Shown here in pieces: positions 50,901 through 61,442 of a stretch of DNA of 64,000 nt. The position numbers and the translations under genes were made by a program. The DNA is taken from NCBI GenBank assembly GCA_000708835.1, contig DF237060.1:124001-188000 (forward strand). The letters are read 5' to 3'. The notes under the pieces were generated by a model. The model was not told the origin of the DNA. It ran no database searches and saw only the letters and a list, made by a program, of their open reading frames with translations. The DNA is from Klebsormidium nitens (lineage: Eukaryota > Streptophyta > Klebsormidiophyceae > Klebsormidiales > Klebsormidiaceae). Positions within the stretch are counted from its first letter, which is position 1. Each line of letters opens with the position of its first letter.

Positions 50901-53900
50901 AGTGAAACGGAGGAAATGACCAGGTGGGAGGGAAAGTGGATTACAACGGAGGGGGAAGCCTTGACTAGTGCAAACTCCTTTCACAGATCCTGTCTTTCCC
51001 TGCAAAAGCAGTTCTGACACGCCACAATCAAGACGGACAAAACCAAGAGCTATAAATAAGCAATTACATTATGTGACTGTCTCTATTCAATGTCAAGAGA
51101 CCCATACACGTGCCCCTTGCAGGCCCTGTTCGGCAACCCCGAGACGTTCCAGTACCACGAGCCCGTGCACCGCTCGTCCATGTTCGGTGACCGCGACGAC
51201 GAGTCGGTCAGCTCGGACCTCGTCCCGACCTCCCCCCCTTCCACCTCCGACTCCCCGCGCCGCGCCTTCGCGCGGGTCCACTCCGCAGAGACCCTCTCCG
51301 AGTACGAAAACGGCGTCAGCAAGTTCACGATCTACGGCTCCTCCCCCGACCTCGCCTCACAGGGCCTTTCTCCAATGTCGTCAAACGCCAGCCAGGGTTT
51401 CTCGCAGCCGTCGCCCCCGGGTTCCGCGCGCCAGAGCACCTCCGGCCAAAAGCTGTCGAGTCCGCTGCCCCCGCTCGCCCCGCACCCGAGACCCCCTCCG
51501 CCGCCCCCCCTGAAATTGGGAGGCCCCCCTCCGCCTCCCCCCCCTCCGCGACCAATTTCGAGCTCAGCGCCCCCACCCCCTCCGCCCCCACCCCGACCAC
51601 CGTCCGCCTCCGCGCCTCCCCCCCTCCCCCTCCGCCTCTNNNNNNNNNNNNNNNNNNNNCCGACCACCGTCCGCCTCCGCCGCCTCCCCCCCTCCCCCTC
51701 CGCCTCTTCTCCGGGGTCCTCCACACCCCCACCTCCCCACCCCGCCCCTCCGCTCCTGGCGGCCCCCCGCACCTCCGCCTCCACCCCCCCGCCTCCTGGA
51801 GCAGCCCGTGGGGGTCCGCCGCCCCCTCCCTGCCCCCCCCTGGAAGAGCAAGTGGCGGTCCGCCTCTGCCGCCTCCCCCCCGAGGCAGAGGAGGTGGGCC
51901 CCCACCGCCGCCCCCGCCCCCCGGGGGGTCGAGGAGGACCGCCACCACCGCCGCCACCACCGGGGGGACGAGGAGGCCCGCCTCCACCCCCTCCTCCACC
52001 AGGTAAACCTGACGTTCAAGTAGACCCCTGCTGATTGGATCAAAGCGCCATCCAACCCGCTTTGTGAGGGTTGCAGCATTCGCAGGCAGGCTTCCCTTTC
52101 TTGGCTTTAAATTTGAGTCTTGGCCTGCTTAGTCCTCAGGGGCATGTTTGGAGGACTTGGTTCGTGTACCTCGACCAGTGTGAATCTAGCAAGCACCACG
52201 TGACGCTAGTGTGCTCGGGTCTTGCAGGCGGTCGAGGCGGCCCACCTCCTCCTCCGCCACCACCCGGTAAGAAACGTGTGCACTCTTCGTGCGCGTTGTT
52301 CGTCTTTGTCTGCTTCCGACCTTGACTTCATGAGAATTGTTCGGCCTGCAGGGAGGTTCTTACTGCTTGCACTCCCACCGTTCACGAGGCGCCTCTTTTC
52401 TTGTACGCTTTTCCAAGCCTAAGAGTAGCATACGAACAAGACGCGATTCTCTGTGCAGGCGGCAGAGGCGGCCCGCGCCCTCCTCCCCCACCCCCCGGCG
52501 GCAGAGGCGGCCCCCGGGCCCCCCCTCCACCGGGCGGCAGAGGTCGGGGCGCTCCCCCACCCCCTCCAGGGGGTGCACTCCGCCCTCCCATGGTTCGCCC
52601 TGTCGTGCCAGAAAAGCCCGCGAAGCCCCTGAAACCCCTCCACTGGCAGAAGATCGTGCGGCCGATGGAGGGATCCCTCTGGGCTGCCGCGCAGGAAGAC
52701 GAGCAGCGGCCGGAGATCGACGTGGACGAACTGCAGTCGCTGTTTGCGATGGCGGCGCCGGCTAAGCCCGCGGCGGCGGCCGAGCGGAAGGGGGTGGAGG
52801 CCAAGCCGCAGAGGGTCAATCTCGTGAGTTGGGAGCTGCAACGAGAGGGCAAACATCTTGCGTTCGCAAGAACTCGTGTATCTAGCTTGGCTGTCTCAGA
52901 GTGGTCCAAATCGGGACTGAGGGACTTGTCATTTCTTTGGGCGTTGGTCATTTGATTATTTCAAATAGACTCTTGTACCGGACCACTGAGGCTCAAAGTT
53001 AGAGCCGTCTCAGCAAGTCAGCTGCTTCCCTGATCAATTTGTTTCTGTGCAGATTGACTTGCGGAGGGCGAACAATTGCGAGATCATGCTTACGAAAGTC
53101 AAGATGCCGCTGCCCGAAATGCTCGTAAGTGGCTGGCGTCTTTGAAAAGGAATCCCACACGCTTCCGCAGACCCACTTCTTTGTGATCGTGCAAGCCGCC
53201 GTTGAAAGTGTTCATTTCGTTGCAACCGACTCTTCCATGCTTCTCACGGTCTGCTGCAGAAACTACTGCATCTGATGCTGTCGAACAACCACGTCAGGAG
53301 CAAAATCGACGAGCATTTGCAAGGATCATTTCGTCCTCATGATTTGACCCTATTTGTCCTCCTACTCTGCAATAGACATGCTTCATTCCTGAGTGTCTGA
53401 CGCAACAGTTGCTGAGATATGCGTCAACTGAGCCTGTTGACACTCATTGCTACAGGCTGCCATCCTAAGGCTGGACGACAAGTCGCTGGATACGGACACG
53501 GTCGAGAACCTGATCAAGTTCTGCCCCACCAAGGAGGAAGCGGACACGCTCAGGGCTTATGACGGGGACAAAAGCCTGCTGGGGAAGTGCGAACAGGTAG
53601 GGCCCCTTCTGTGTGACCACCAGCAAACAAATCAAATCATTCATGGCGTTGTATAAGCCACGGAAGCGGCCAGCCAAATCTTCCGTGAGCTCGGGAGTCT
53701 AGCGCATCGTCGGGGGCCTTTCTGCCTTTGGCTGCGCCCGTCCTTCAGCGGCCGTGACAGTCACGTTTGTTTATGAAGCTTCCCTTAGCGGTACTCAATC
53801 AGATACCTTTCTCAGGGTTTCGTTCGACCAAATGGTTGAGCTTTTACACGTACTTTCTTCAAATTGAGCAGGTTACAGAGTCATCTTTCGAGAGAACAGG

Positions 53901-56900
53901 GAAGGCGAAGCAGTAGGGAGAATTCCGATTTGCCGCTCAAGACTTGCGACGCTGACACTGCTCCCTCGATTTGCGCAGTTCTTTTTGGAGCTCATGAGCG
54001 TGCCCCGTATCGAAGCCAAGCTGCGCGTTTTCAGCTTCAAGATTGAGTTCAACGCCCAGGTGGAGGAGCTCAAGAAGACGCTCACGCTCATCATCAGCGC
54101 AGCAAAGGAGGTGGGTTTCCCGCAGAAGAGGCCAAGCCTTGATGAAACCGGTCTGAGTATGCCGTTGTCGTACGTTCTCAAGTTTGCCCTGGGATGCACC
54201 TGTTGTCTGTCATCAAGTGGTTGGAATCAAGCGATTTTGTGGCGTGGAATGTGATCCATAGTCGAATTGTATCTCGCTGCTGGCACTTTCTCGACCTTTT
54301 CGGGCGTGGCAGACCTGACTTTTTCTTTAGAAAGCATTAGCACCCAAAGGCCGCTTTTCCGTAAGCACTTGGCAAACTCGGCTCGACCCATCCCCTCAGA
54401 AAGCTTGGCCGTCTTCGTTTCACTCTATATTATTTACGAGGAAGGAGCTTGTCCTCCCCGTATACCGACAATCCGATCGTCCTCTACTTACTCAAACCCG
54501 CTCCTCGCTGCATGCAGGTCCGTGAATCGGAGACGCTGAAGCATTTTCGCTCTTATTAGTGCAGGGGAAAGGGGTATTTTGGTCTTTTACCCGAAAATGT
54601 CTTCCGTCCTCGAGTTTGCTCATCTCTCTCCCACACCTGCAGGTCCGCGAGTCGGAGACGCTGACGCGCGTGATGCGTCAGGTGCTGGAGCTGGGGAACA
54701 TCATCAACCAGGGGACGGCGCGCGGGGGCGCCAAGGCGTTCAAGCTGGACAGCTTGTCCAAGCTGGGGGACGTGCGGGCCGTCAACAACAAGATGACGCT
54801 CATGCACTACCTGGGGAAGGTGCGCCGCTGGCCCCCACCATCGAATGCTGTCTGCTTTCGCTCTGCTGTTGCTTCAATCACGTTTGCGTTTCAAAGCTTG
54901 TGTTGGCATTTTCTTTTCAGAAAGATAGCAGTAAGTCGCTGCATCATTCGGAGACATCCTCATATTGTGCTCCACCTGTGACTTCCACATCTATTTCGCA
55001 CGGCAATTGGATGACCCCCACCTAGTTGCCCTGCTGCAATGTCGATGCAGATTACAGCTATGCGGAAAGTGCTTGAGTGCTGATGTTCGAAGTTTTTTAG
55101 TGGCTGAACTAGCTGTCGTTCCAATCAGTCTCAAACTGAAATTCGTTTACAAGTCGTCTGGGCTTGGTCAGGTACCCGTGCCAAAAGTTTGTCAACACTG
55201 TGAAAGTTGTTTCTTGTCGCACGACGATCTCTGTAGAAACAGGCGCTTCCTTGTCTGCCTTCCGCAGACCTTGCAAAAGATGCCCGACCTGGCGGAGTTC
55301 TACAAGGAGCTGTATCCTTTTGACAACTTTCTGTCTTACCAACATCCACACACGGAGTACTCCTAACATCATCAGAACCAAACACGGAAAGTTGTCCAAT
55401 ATTGAAACACGCAAAACAATGACTCGATCTTTTCCTCGTAACAGACTTTGCAAAAGATGCCCGACCTGGCCGAGTTCTACAAGGAGCTGTCCCACCTGGA
55501 GCCTGCGTCCAAGGTGCAGCTGAAAGCGCTTCTGGACGAGCGGCAAGCCGTGCTCAAGGGCCTCGAGAAAGTGGAGGCGGAGCTGGCGGCCGCTGAGAAT
55601 GACGGGCCCGCCAGCGAGGCGTTCTCAAAGGTAGGCTTCCGGCTGAAAATTGGCATACCTTTGTTTGTTTGGTGCTGGTTTCGACATGCTGTGCTGATTA
55701 CTGTGCCAGAAGTTGCAGATTTGATGCTGGACGACGAACAATTGCGAAAGTATATGAGTCCCGCACGTTGGGTCTGATCCACTCAGACCGGCACAGCTGG
55801 CGTAGAATGCACTTTAACGAGCAGTCGCGGAGTGTCGGGTCGAAGTGAACCACCTGTTGGGGGGTCTGACTGCCATTTGGTCACAAAAGCTTCAGGAGCG
55901 TGAAGAGTGTGTGAGGAGTGCATAGTGTTCAAGAAAGACCGTGCTTCAAGTGTTGGAGGTCGCTCTTCTCGCAGGTTTTGCGGGAGTTCTATGACGGAGC
56001 CAAGGGGGAGGAAGAGAAGCTGAACGAGCTCTACAGGGAGATGGTATGTGGCAGGGTCCCGCCAGTCTCACAATGCATGCTGCCCGTATGCGACCCGTAT
56101 CCTTTGTTTGGAAGCTCTCCCCCTGAAAGCGTTCGTTGGTGCCATGCATTCCCCAAGATGTAGCTTCTCGCTTTGCGTTCTAGCTCCTCGAGCGGTCAAT
56201 ATGCTTTTGCTCTGCCTTGTCCGTGCGCACTGTTGAAACTGTCGTGAAGAGGTCAGGGCTAATCAAAGCAGGAGTGCAAAACAGCCTCTGTGAATTCTTT
56301 GCAGGATAAGACGGCAGACTTGGTTGTTAGGTACTTTGGGGAGGACCCGACGAGAAAGCCGTTCGAAGATGGTAAGCCACAAACAATTGCGCATAGAAAG
56401 ATGTGAAAGGAGACTCATCATTGACGCAGTCCGGAACGTAGGTGTCTTCTAAGTAATGCATGTACCAAGCGCTGTCTACCGAGTTATGTCTACTGCTCTC
56501 TTTCATCACGCCCTTTTATGGGCACAGGACTCTGTAAAGCGCAACTGTGAATGTTAAGAAGGGCTGCAAATCATTGGGTAACAATCTGCGGGGGGTTTAG
56601 ACATGTCAGCTGAAGAGGGCATAAGTGGGTTGTAGAATCTCTGCATCAATCTCGAAAACGGCTGGCAAACATGGATGTCAGAATTATATTATCCCTCGTG
56701 CAGTGTGCAAGGTGCTGGTCGACTTCATGAACAACTACCAGAAGGCCGTGGAGGACAACAAGGCTCAGGAAGAGGCGGAGAAGAAGAAGAAAGAAAAGGA
56801 GGAAAAGGAGCGGGCGGAGAAGGAGCGGCATGGGAAGAACAAGGCCGACGTGCCACCGTCACCAAGTAAGCTTGCGACTCGCTAAGCTCGCCACTCGCCT

Positions 56901-58322
56901 CTCGCCACTTGTGGGCAGTTGGGTGCGGAGGATTTCCCGGTTAACAGGAGCAGTTATTGACAAATCTGGTCTTGAGGAATGCGGAGCAGCCCCATGCGAA
57001 GCTGAGGGATAATGCAAAGTCGTGCAATACTTGGAAGTGTTTTGTAGCGCGGAGCACCAGATTTGAGTTTGGATGGACGGTACAGACGTGCCGCTCAGGT
57101 GGAGGGGTTTGTTATTCTCTTGGGGGTTTGTCCTACATTGAAGTCAGCGTCTCACATGCGTAAAGTTGCACAGACGCTTCGCTTTGCTCCGCTTGGGTTT
57201 ACTTCGATACACTGCTTGCATTAGATAATAGTCTGACTGACCAGTCTTGTTTCTCTTGTTTTTGCAGATAAGCCAACTCTGACCTTCAAAAGCTCCTCTC
57301 CCCCGGCCCTCACGGGCAGCCCTTCCCGGCGGCGCACCGCAGGCGACGAGCCCCTCGACGAGCCCGCCGCGAGCGAAGCCCCCAAGGTCCCGCGCTTCTT
57401 GCAAAACATGAAGAACCTCGACCGCGGCAGCAAGCCGTTCAAAATGCTCGATGTCGACGTGTCACAACTAGGGCGCGGGCGCGCCGCGCTGCGCAAGAGC
57501 TCGGACGAGGGCAAACCGGCGGCCGCGAGCGAAGCGGAGAAGCTGAAGAAGAAGGTTGGATTTGGGAGCACGTTTGCGGTGCGAGGCGAGGCGGATCCGC
57601 GCAACGGGGCGGAAAAGAAGGGGGAAGATCAGCCGAAGGAGGAGACGAGTGGGGCTGGGAAAAGCGGGACGAACAGTACTTCGGAGGGCACGGAAAAAGA
57701 AGGAGAGAGCGCGGGGCGTACTGTTGGAACGGGAGAGCCGCCTGTGGAGTCGGTACCGCGGCCGGAGAAACCGAAGTCGCGGCGGACGAGCTTCCCGTCC
57801 GGGAATAAGCCGACGCAGAACGACGGTACGGTTTTGGGCACCGAGGGGCCCGGCGAAGCGAACGGGAAGACGGAGAACGGGCGGCTGGAGGAACTAGACC
57901 TGGGGACGCCGATGAAGGATCTGATGGTGCGCGTGCGGCGGAAGAGCGGGGAGTTCGTGCGGGACGGGGAGGGATCCCCCTCATCACCGCAGGGGCTGGC
58001 CGAGCGGCGGAAAGTGTCGACGCCCAAGTCGCTTGACTTTCGGGAGCGGCTTGCGGTGCGGCGCGCGGGGTTGTCGAGCCCCCGGGAGACCGCGAGCCCC
58101 AGTCCGAGCTCGGATCGGGTCCGTAGAACGTCCGGAAGCCCCGGCAGCGTCAGGAGTTCGGACAGTCCGCTGGGGAAGGCTATGGACGGCGCCGAGACAG
58201 AAGAGGAAACGCGGAATGGGGAGACGGAAGAGGGGCAACGGAACGGAGAGACGGAACAGGGAAGCGGAGCGAAGCTACTGCAGAACACGACGCTGGAAAC
58301 AGGCGATGATAAGACTAAATGA
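47914..58322 (+). CDS. Class II formin (PTEN-like, C2, FH1, FH2)
   Basis: Formins nucleate and elongate unbranched actin filaments. Exons 47914-47983, 48840-49543, 50225-50452, 51123-52002, 52228-52266, 52459-52823, 53053-53124, 53456-53596, 53979-54110, 54643-54819, 55445-55630, 55975-56043, 56305-56371, 56704-56865 and 57268-58322 join in phase for about 1,448 residues. The start MAFLNWFFKKPPEGL matches class II formins. The PTEN-like domain has ILLHCDYGGWPLL at the phosphatase loop; the CX5R arginine is absent, so it is probably catalytically dead and binds membrane. C2 follows (about residues 260-335). FH1 is proline-rich with GGRGGPPPPPPP repeats and includes a 39-bp exon coding exactly one such unit. 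FH2 begins at KPLHWQKIVR and includes NNCEIMLTKVK, ENLIKFCPTKEEA, YDGDKSLLGKCEQ and KLDSLSKLGDVRAVNNKMTL. A 350-residue charged tail follows, beyond usual plant class II ends. FH1 carries an assembly gap. Confidence 0.93.
51640..51659. other. Assembly gap (20 N) in formin FH1
   Basis: Twenty N bases interrupt a C-rich proline-coding repeat. True gap size is unknown. After the gap the nominal frame drifts out of poly-proline (VRLRRLPPSPSASS and EEQVAVRLCRLPPEAEEVG) while a neighbouring frame reads PPLPPPPRGRGGGPPPPPPP. Homopolymer length errors near C and G runs at about 51830-51845 and 51915-51935 are likely. Confidence 0.95.
54508..54541 (+). repeat. Truncated copy of FH2 exon start with acceptor
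   Basis: catgcag followed by gtccgtgaatcggagacgct copies the acceptor and first 24 coding bases (VRESETL) of the FH2 exon at 54643, 125 bp upstream of it. After VRESETLK the frame leaves FH2 and stops within about six codons. Used as an acceptor it would truncate the formin. Confidence 0.8.
55262..55312 (+). repeat. 45-nt copy of FH2 exon start with acceptor
   Basis: ccgcag plus 45 coding bases (TLQKMPDLAEFYKEL) precede the working exon at 55445 by 177 bp. The two copies differ at two positions, both synonymous. The upstream copy then diverges and stops after about 17 more codons, with no matching donor. Confidence 0.85.
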
Positions 58323-59802
58323 TGTTTGCGTCGTGTGAGATTTCGTCGGAAGGGTTAGAGAACAGCTAGTGTCCGGCAGCTGGCATACTAGTAGCGACTA
58401 TGTGCAGCATGCTGCCGCGCAGAGACTTCCTGCAATGAGCGCACAGATTTGTACCTCCAATCAACGGCCGAGACGTTGGCGTTTCGATGGGAAGAGGCGG
58501 GAGGATGGATGCGAGAGGCGCTCGCGAACTTGAGTGGGAAATGGTATGGAGGCAGGACGACTCCTAGCTTTCAGGGAAGGTAACAGGTACGCGGCTACAG
58601 TATTCCAGTCCTTTCGAGTGTGTTGATCGAGTGAGTGGCTCAAGGGTATGTCAGGCAACGGACTTGAAGCTTCTTGCGCTGCTGGCGGACTACAGATCAG
58701 AGTATTATTGTCTATGGACTTTGCCCTTGAAGTCCGCGCGACTCAAAGGCGATCTTAGTCGTCCCTTTTTGCTGCGCGAATGCTGCAGAAGGCTTACATG
58801 CTCCAAGGATTTCTCGTGAAGTCAATTTGAAAATGAAACCACTCTGGCGCTTTGGGCATGCAGCAGGCGTCCTGTGATAGAATGCCAGACAGTTCTATGT
58901 CACTGTGATAGAGCGCCTCTCGATTGAGTCCCCACGAGTGGCGATTAACCCAGTTGACATATCAAAGCTGGGCTGCTTTTCAGCGGTCCCGCATGCACTG
59001 TTTGAGGCAGAGCTGCGACAGGCATCGCTCTCATGCCTCGAAGTGTTCAAGCACAAGCAAACTCTGCTGATTCGTTTGTGCCAACAGTGCAAACATATGG
59101 TCACTAAATGGATGGCCGGTATCCAATCTCGAAAGTAAGCCATCACCAAATTTTACGTCGCTTCTTGCAGGAACACAACGAGAACCGAGCGTGATGATGG
59201 CATCCCCTTGCTTGTACATTGATCTGCGGTCAAGGAACTCTTAAAAACAAGCAGTTTTTGTCTTGAGGCGCTTCTCAACACGAATGTAATACTGTCGTTG
59301 CCAAAACGGTGCCTTCTAAAGCATGTATGTCCGGTCAATCAGCACACTCAGAAGCTCGGTTACTAGGCTGTGGCAGAAGTAAACAGCCAAGTGCGGATAC
59401 ACGATGTCTGCCTGCTTTTGTTTGCCATGCGAAGTCTTGTTTACATCTTTTAGTATCACATGGGTGCACCTCGGTGGAGACAATCCGCCCTCGGAAGATA
59501 GGGTGCATGGTTCATATATTTTGGTCGTAGTTCCATCATCATTGCTTCGCTCATAAAACCTACATGATATGAATACTTTGATCACATTGAGAGGCATGAA
59601 AAATACGTATGTTGATGCGATTGAAAACTTAATTCCATGCAGCAAGGTTTTGTCAGACTGGATGGTGTCATGCCGTATTTATGTCCGGTTGAGTTACTAG
59701 TTACTGTTAAGTCACTGTGTAACTAGAGTGAGGACATAAATGCAGAAATTTAATATTGCAGGAGGTTGCACCTAGTCTAGGGACAGGACATGACCACTAG
59801 GG
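58323..59802. other. Formin 3' flank and intergenic DNA
   Basis: No gene is recognised. A 77-codon frame at 58905-59138 is open but has no family resemblance and no clear context. The stretch 59690-59720 has overlapping gttactag/gtaactag words. Confidence 0.4.
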
Positions 59803-59831
59803 AAAGAATGAAGCTTCATGCTTCATTCTTT
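59803..59831. repeat. Perfect 12-bp stem hairpin
   Basis: aaagaatgaagc, then loop ttcat, then gcttcattcttt: 12 perfect pairs. It could be a mobile-element end, a cruciform or a structured RNA. No similar copy was noticed elsewhere in the window. Confidence 0.7.
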
Positions 59832-60247
59832 CTTCTGTTCATTCAGAGGCTTTGCAAGGGTGTTCTACGGTGGTCCCTGAGAGCTTTGCAATGGCCTGAA
59901 GGAAGTCTCATGCAACGGTGTAATGGCGGCATAATGTGAGTCATGTGCTTTGGTCACACTCATGGTCCTTCTGTGAAGCGTGGACGTGGCGCAGGATATT
60001 CACAGAAGAAAGAATCAAGGGACATGTTGGGTGTAGGCCGGAGGTGGGGATCAGAGACTGCGTAGCGTTACGCAAGGTTGCTCTAGTGAAGAGCTGTTTT
60101 AGTGCGGCGGCCTGTGAGGCAGCCTGGGGAGCAGCCTGTGAGGCTGGGGCGCAGGGGTAGACTGCGTGTTTAGGGCAGGGGTGGCAGTGTTCCACCGTTG
60201 TCAGATCGGGGCAAGGGCACTGGGCCTTAGTCGCTGAGGTGCACCAG

Positions 60248-60746
60248 GAAGGCAGGGCGCTCGGTCTTGATCTAAGGCTAGGGGCGCTCTCGCTGATAGG
60301 TATTAGGGGGGGCTGCGTGCGTTGTAAAGCCTCCGGGCTAAATCCTGGCGGCGGGAGACCGTGCCTGCCGGGGCCCAGCACTGAGCTCGATTATTCGAGA
60401 AGTGTTGGTCGCCACGTAAGCCTTGTGGAGTTCCCCCTTTGCTTTGGCCTGGTAGCATAGCTGTTGGCAACGGTAGTGCGAGCAGTGCTCTGTAGCCAGC
60501 GAGTCGCAGTAGGAGGCAGGCCACTCGGCCTTATCTAAGGCTAGGGGTGGTCTCGCTGATCGGTATTTTGTGGGGGGCTGCACACGCGTAAAGGGTTTCG
60601 GCCCATCGCTCAGCGGCGGGAGACCGTGCCTGCTGGGCACCAGTGCTGAGCTTGATTATTCAAGAAGCACTGGTTGCGTGTGTTAAGCCTTACGGAGTTC
60701 CCCCGTTGCCGTGACCTAGAAGCACAGCTTGCGGTGACAGTAGTGC
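60248..60746 (+). repeat. 265-bp tandem repeat with conserved stem-loop
   Basis: Two diverged units of about 265 bp (tctaaggctagggg at 60271 and 60534; cggtagtgc/cagtagtgc at their ends). Each contains a 34-nt stem-loop at 60375-60408 and 60640-60673: an 8-bp outer stem, a gag/a internal loop, a 5-bp inner stem and a ttat loop. Three base pairs differ between copies by paired changes that keep pairing. The following block ggagttcccc is also conserved. It lies directly before the small ORF at 60747 and 1.6 kb before gag, so it may be a retrotransposon leader or a separate RNA element. Confidence 0.7.
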
Positions 60747-61172
60747 ATGGATCGTGAGGACTTTAGGGCTTTCAGCGTGTTTCTGCAGAGGTGGGAGGCG
60801 TTCGCAGCTGAGTGGGTTGGTTTGCCTCGGGAGAAGCTGTGGGTGAACTTCCTGGCAAACAACCAGGAGGCAGCTGAGCAGTTTGGGTTTGAAGTAAACC
60901 CTGCTGACCATTGGCCGCTGTCACAGAGTGGGTGCCTCACGGATTGCGTCATCTGTGACGCCTCGGAGGAAGACGAGGCGTTCGCAGAGTTTGAAGTCGC
61001 AGACCGGGTGGACACAGCGCGAGTGGGGAACGCAGGGCAGAGGCAAGAGTTTCCCTGTCACTGGTGCCGGACAGAGCGCGCGCGGGAGAGTCGGGAGCAG
61101 AGCCTGGCGGAAGAAAGCGGGGCACAGCTGAGATCACCGTTCACGGGAGGGGCCATTGGAGACCTAGACTGA
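60747..61172 (+). CDS. Small ORF before gag, unrecognised
   Basis: 141 codons starting right after the second 265-bp unit. The first 100 residues look protein-like (LPREKLWVNFLANNQEAAEQ, then HWPLSQSGCLTDCVICDASE) with two Cys pairs (CVIC and CHWC), but I recognise no family. It could be a product of the retroelement, a remnant exon, or chance. Confidence 0.35.
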   Translation: MDREDFRAFSVFLQRWEAFAAEWVGLPREKLWVNFLANNQEAAEQFGFEVNPADHWPLSQSGCLTDCVICDASEEDEAFAEFEVADRVDTARVGNAGQRQEFPCHWCRTERARESREQSLAEESGAQLRSPFTGGAIGDLD

Positions 61173-61292
61173 AGCTGGCGGGCGAGAGTGTGGGCACGCA
61201 GCTTCTGGACCTGCCCCACACAAGTACGACCAAAAACAACAGTTGCAAAGAGTAGGGATTCAATCATTGAACCCTTTCCGAACATTTCGCAG

Positions 61293-61442
61293 GTTGCCGA
61301 TGCGCGCATTGTCCGAGACCCAAGGACCCAGGAGTCGCGCGGCTTCGGCTTCATCACCATGGCCACGCGTGAAGACGCTGACGCTGTTGTCAGGAGGGTC
61401 AACGGCAAAGCCTTTGAGGGACGGCTGCTCACTGTTGAGAAG
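61293..61442 (+). other. Orphan RRM exon (SR45a/Tra2-like)
   Basis: A 50-codon, phase 0-0 exon with a TTTCGCAG acceptor and a GTACGC donor. It encodes the C-terminal half of an RNA-recognition motif with the RNP1 core RGFGFITM and the pattern DARIVRDPRTQESRGFGF typical of Tra2/SR45a splicing factors. I found neither the upstream half of the RRM nor a downstream RS-rich exon in the window. It may belong to a gene whose other exons are outside the window, with gag inserted in its intron, or be a stray exon copy. Confidence 0.7.

Noticed and set aside
58905-59138. 77-codon ORF after the formin
   Set aside because: No recognisable domain, splice context or duplicate. It is too short to support alone.
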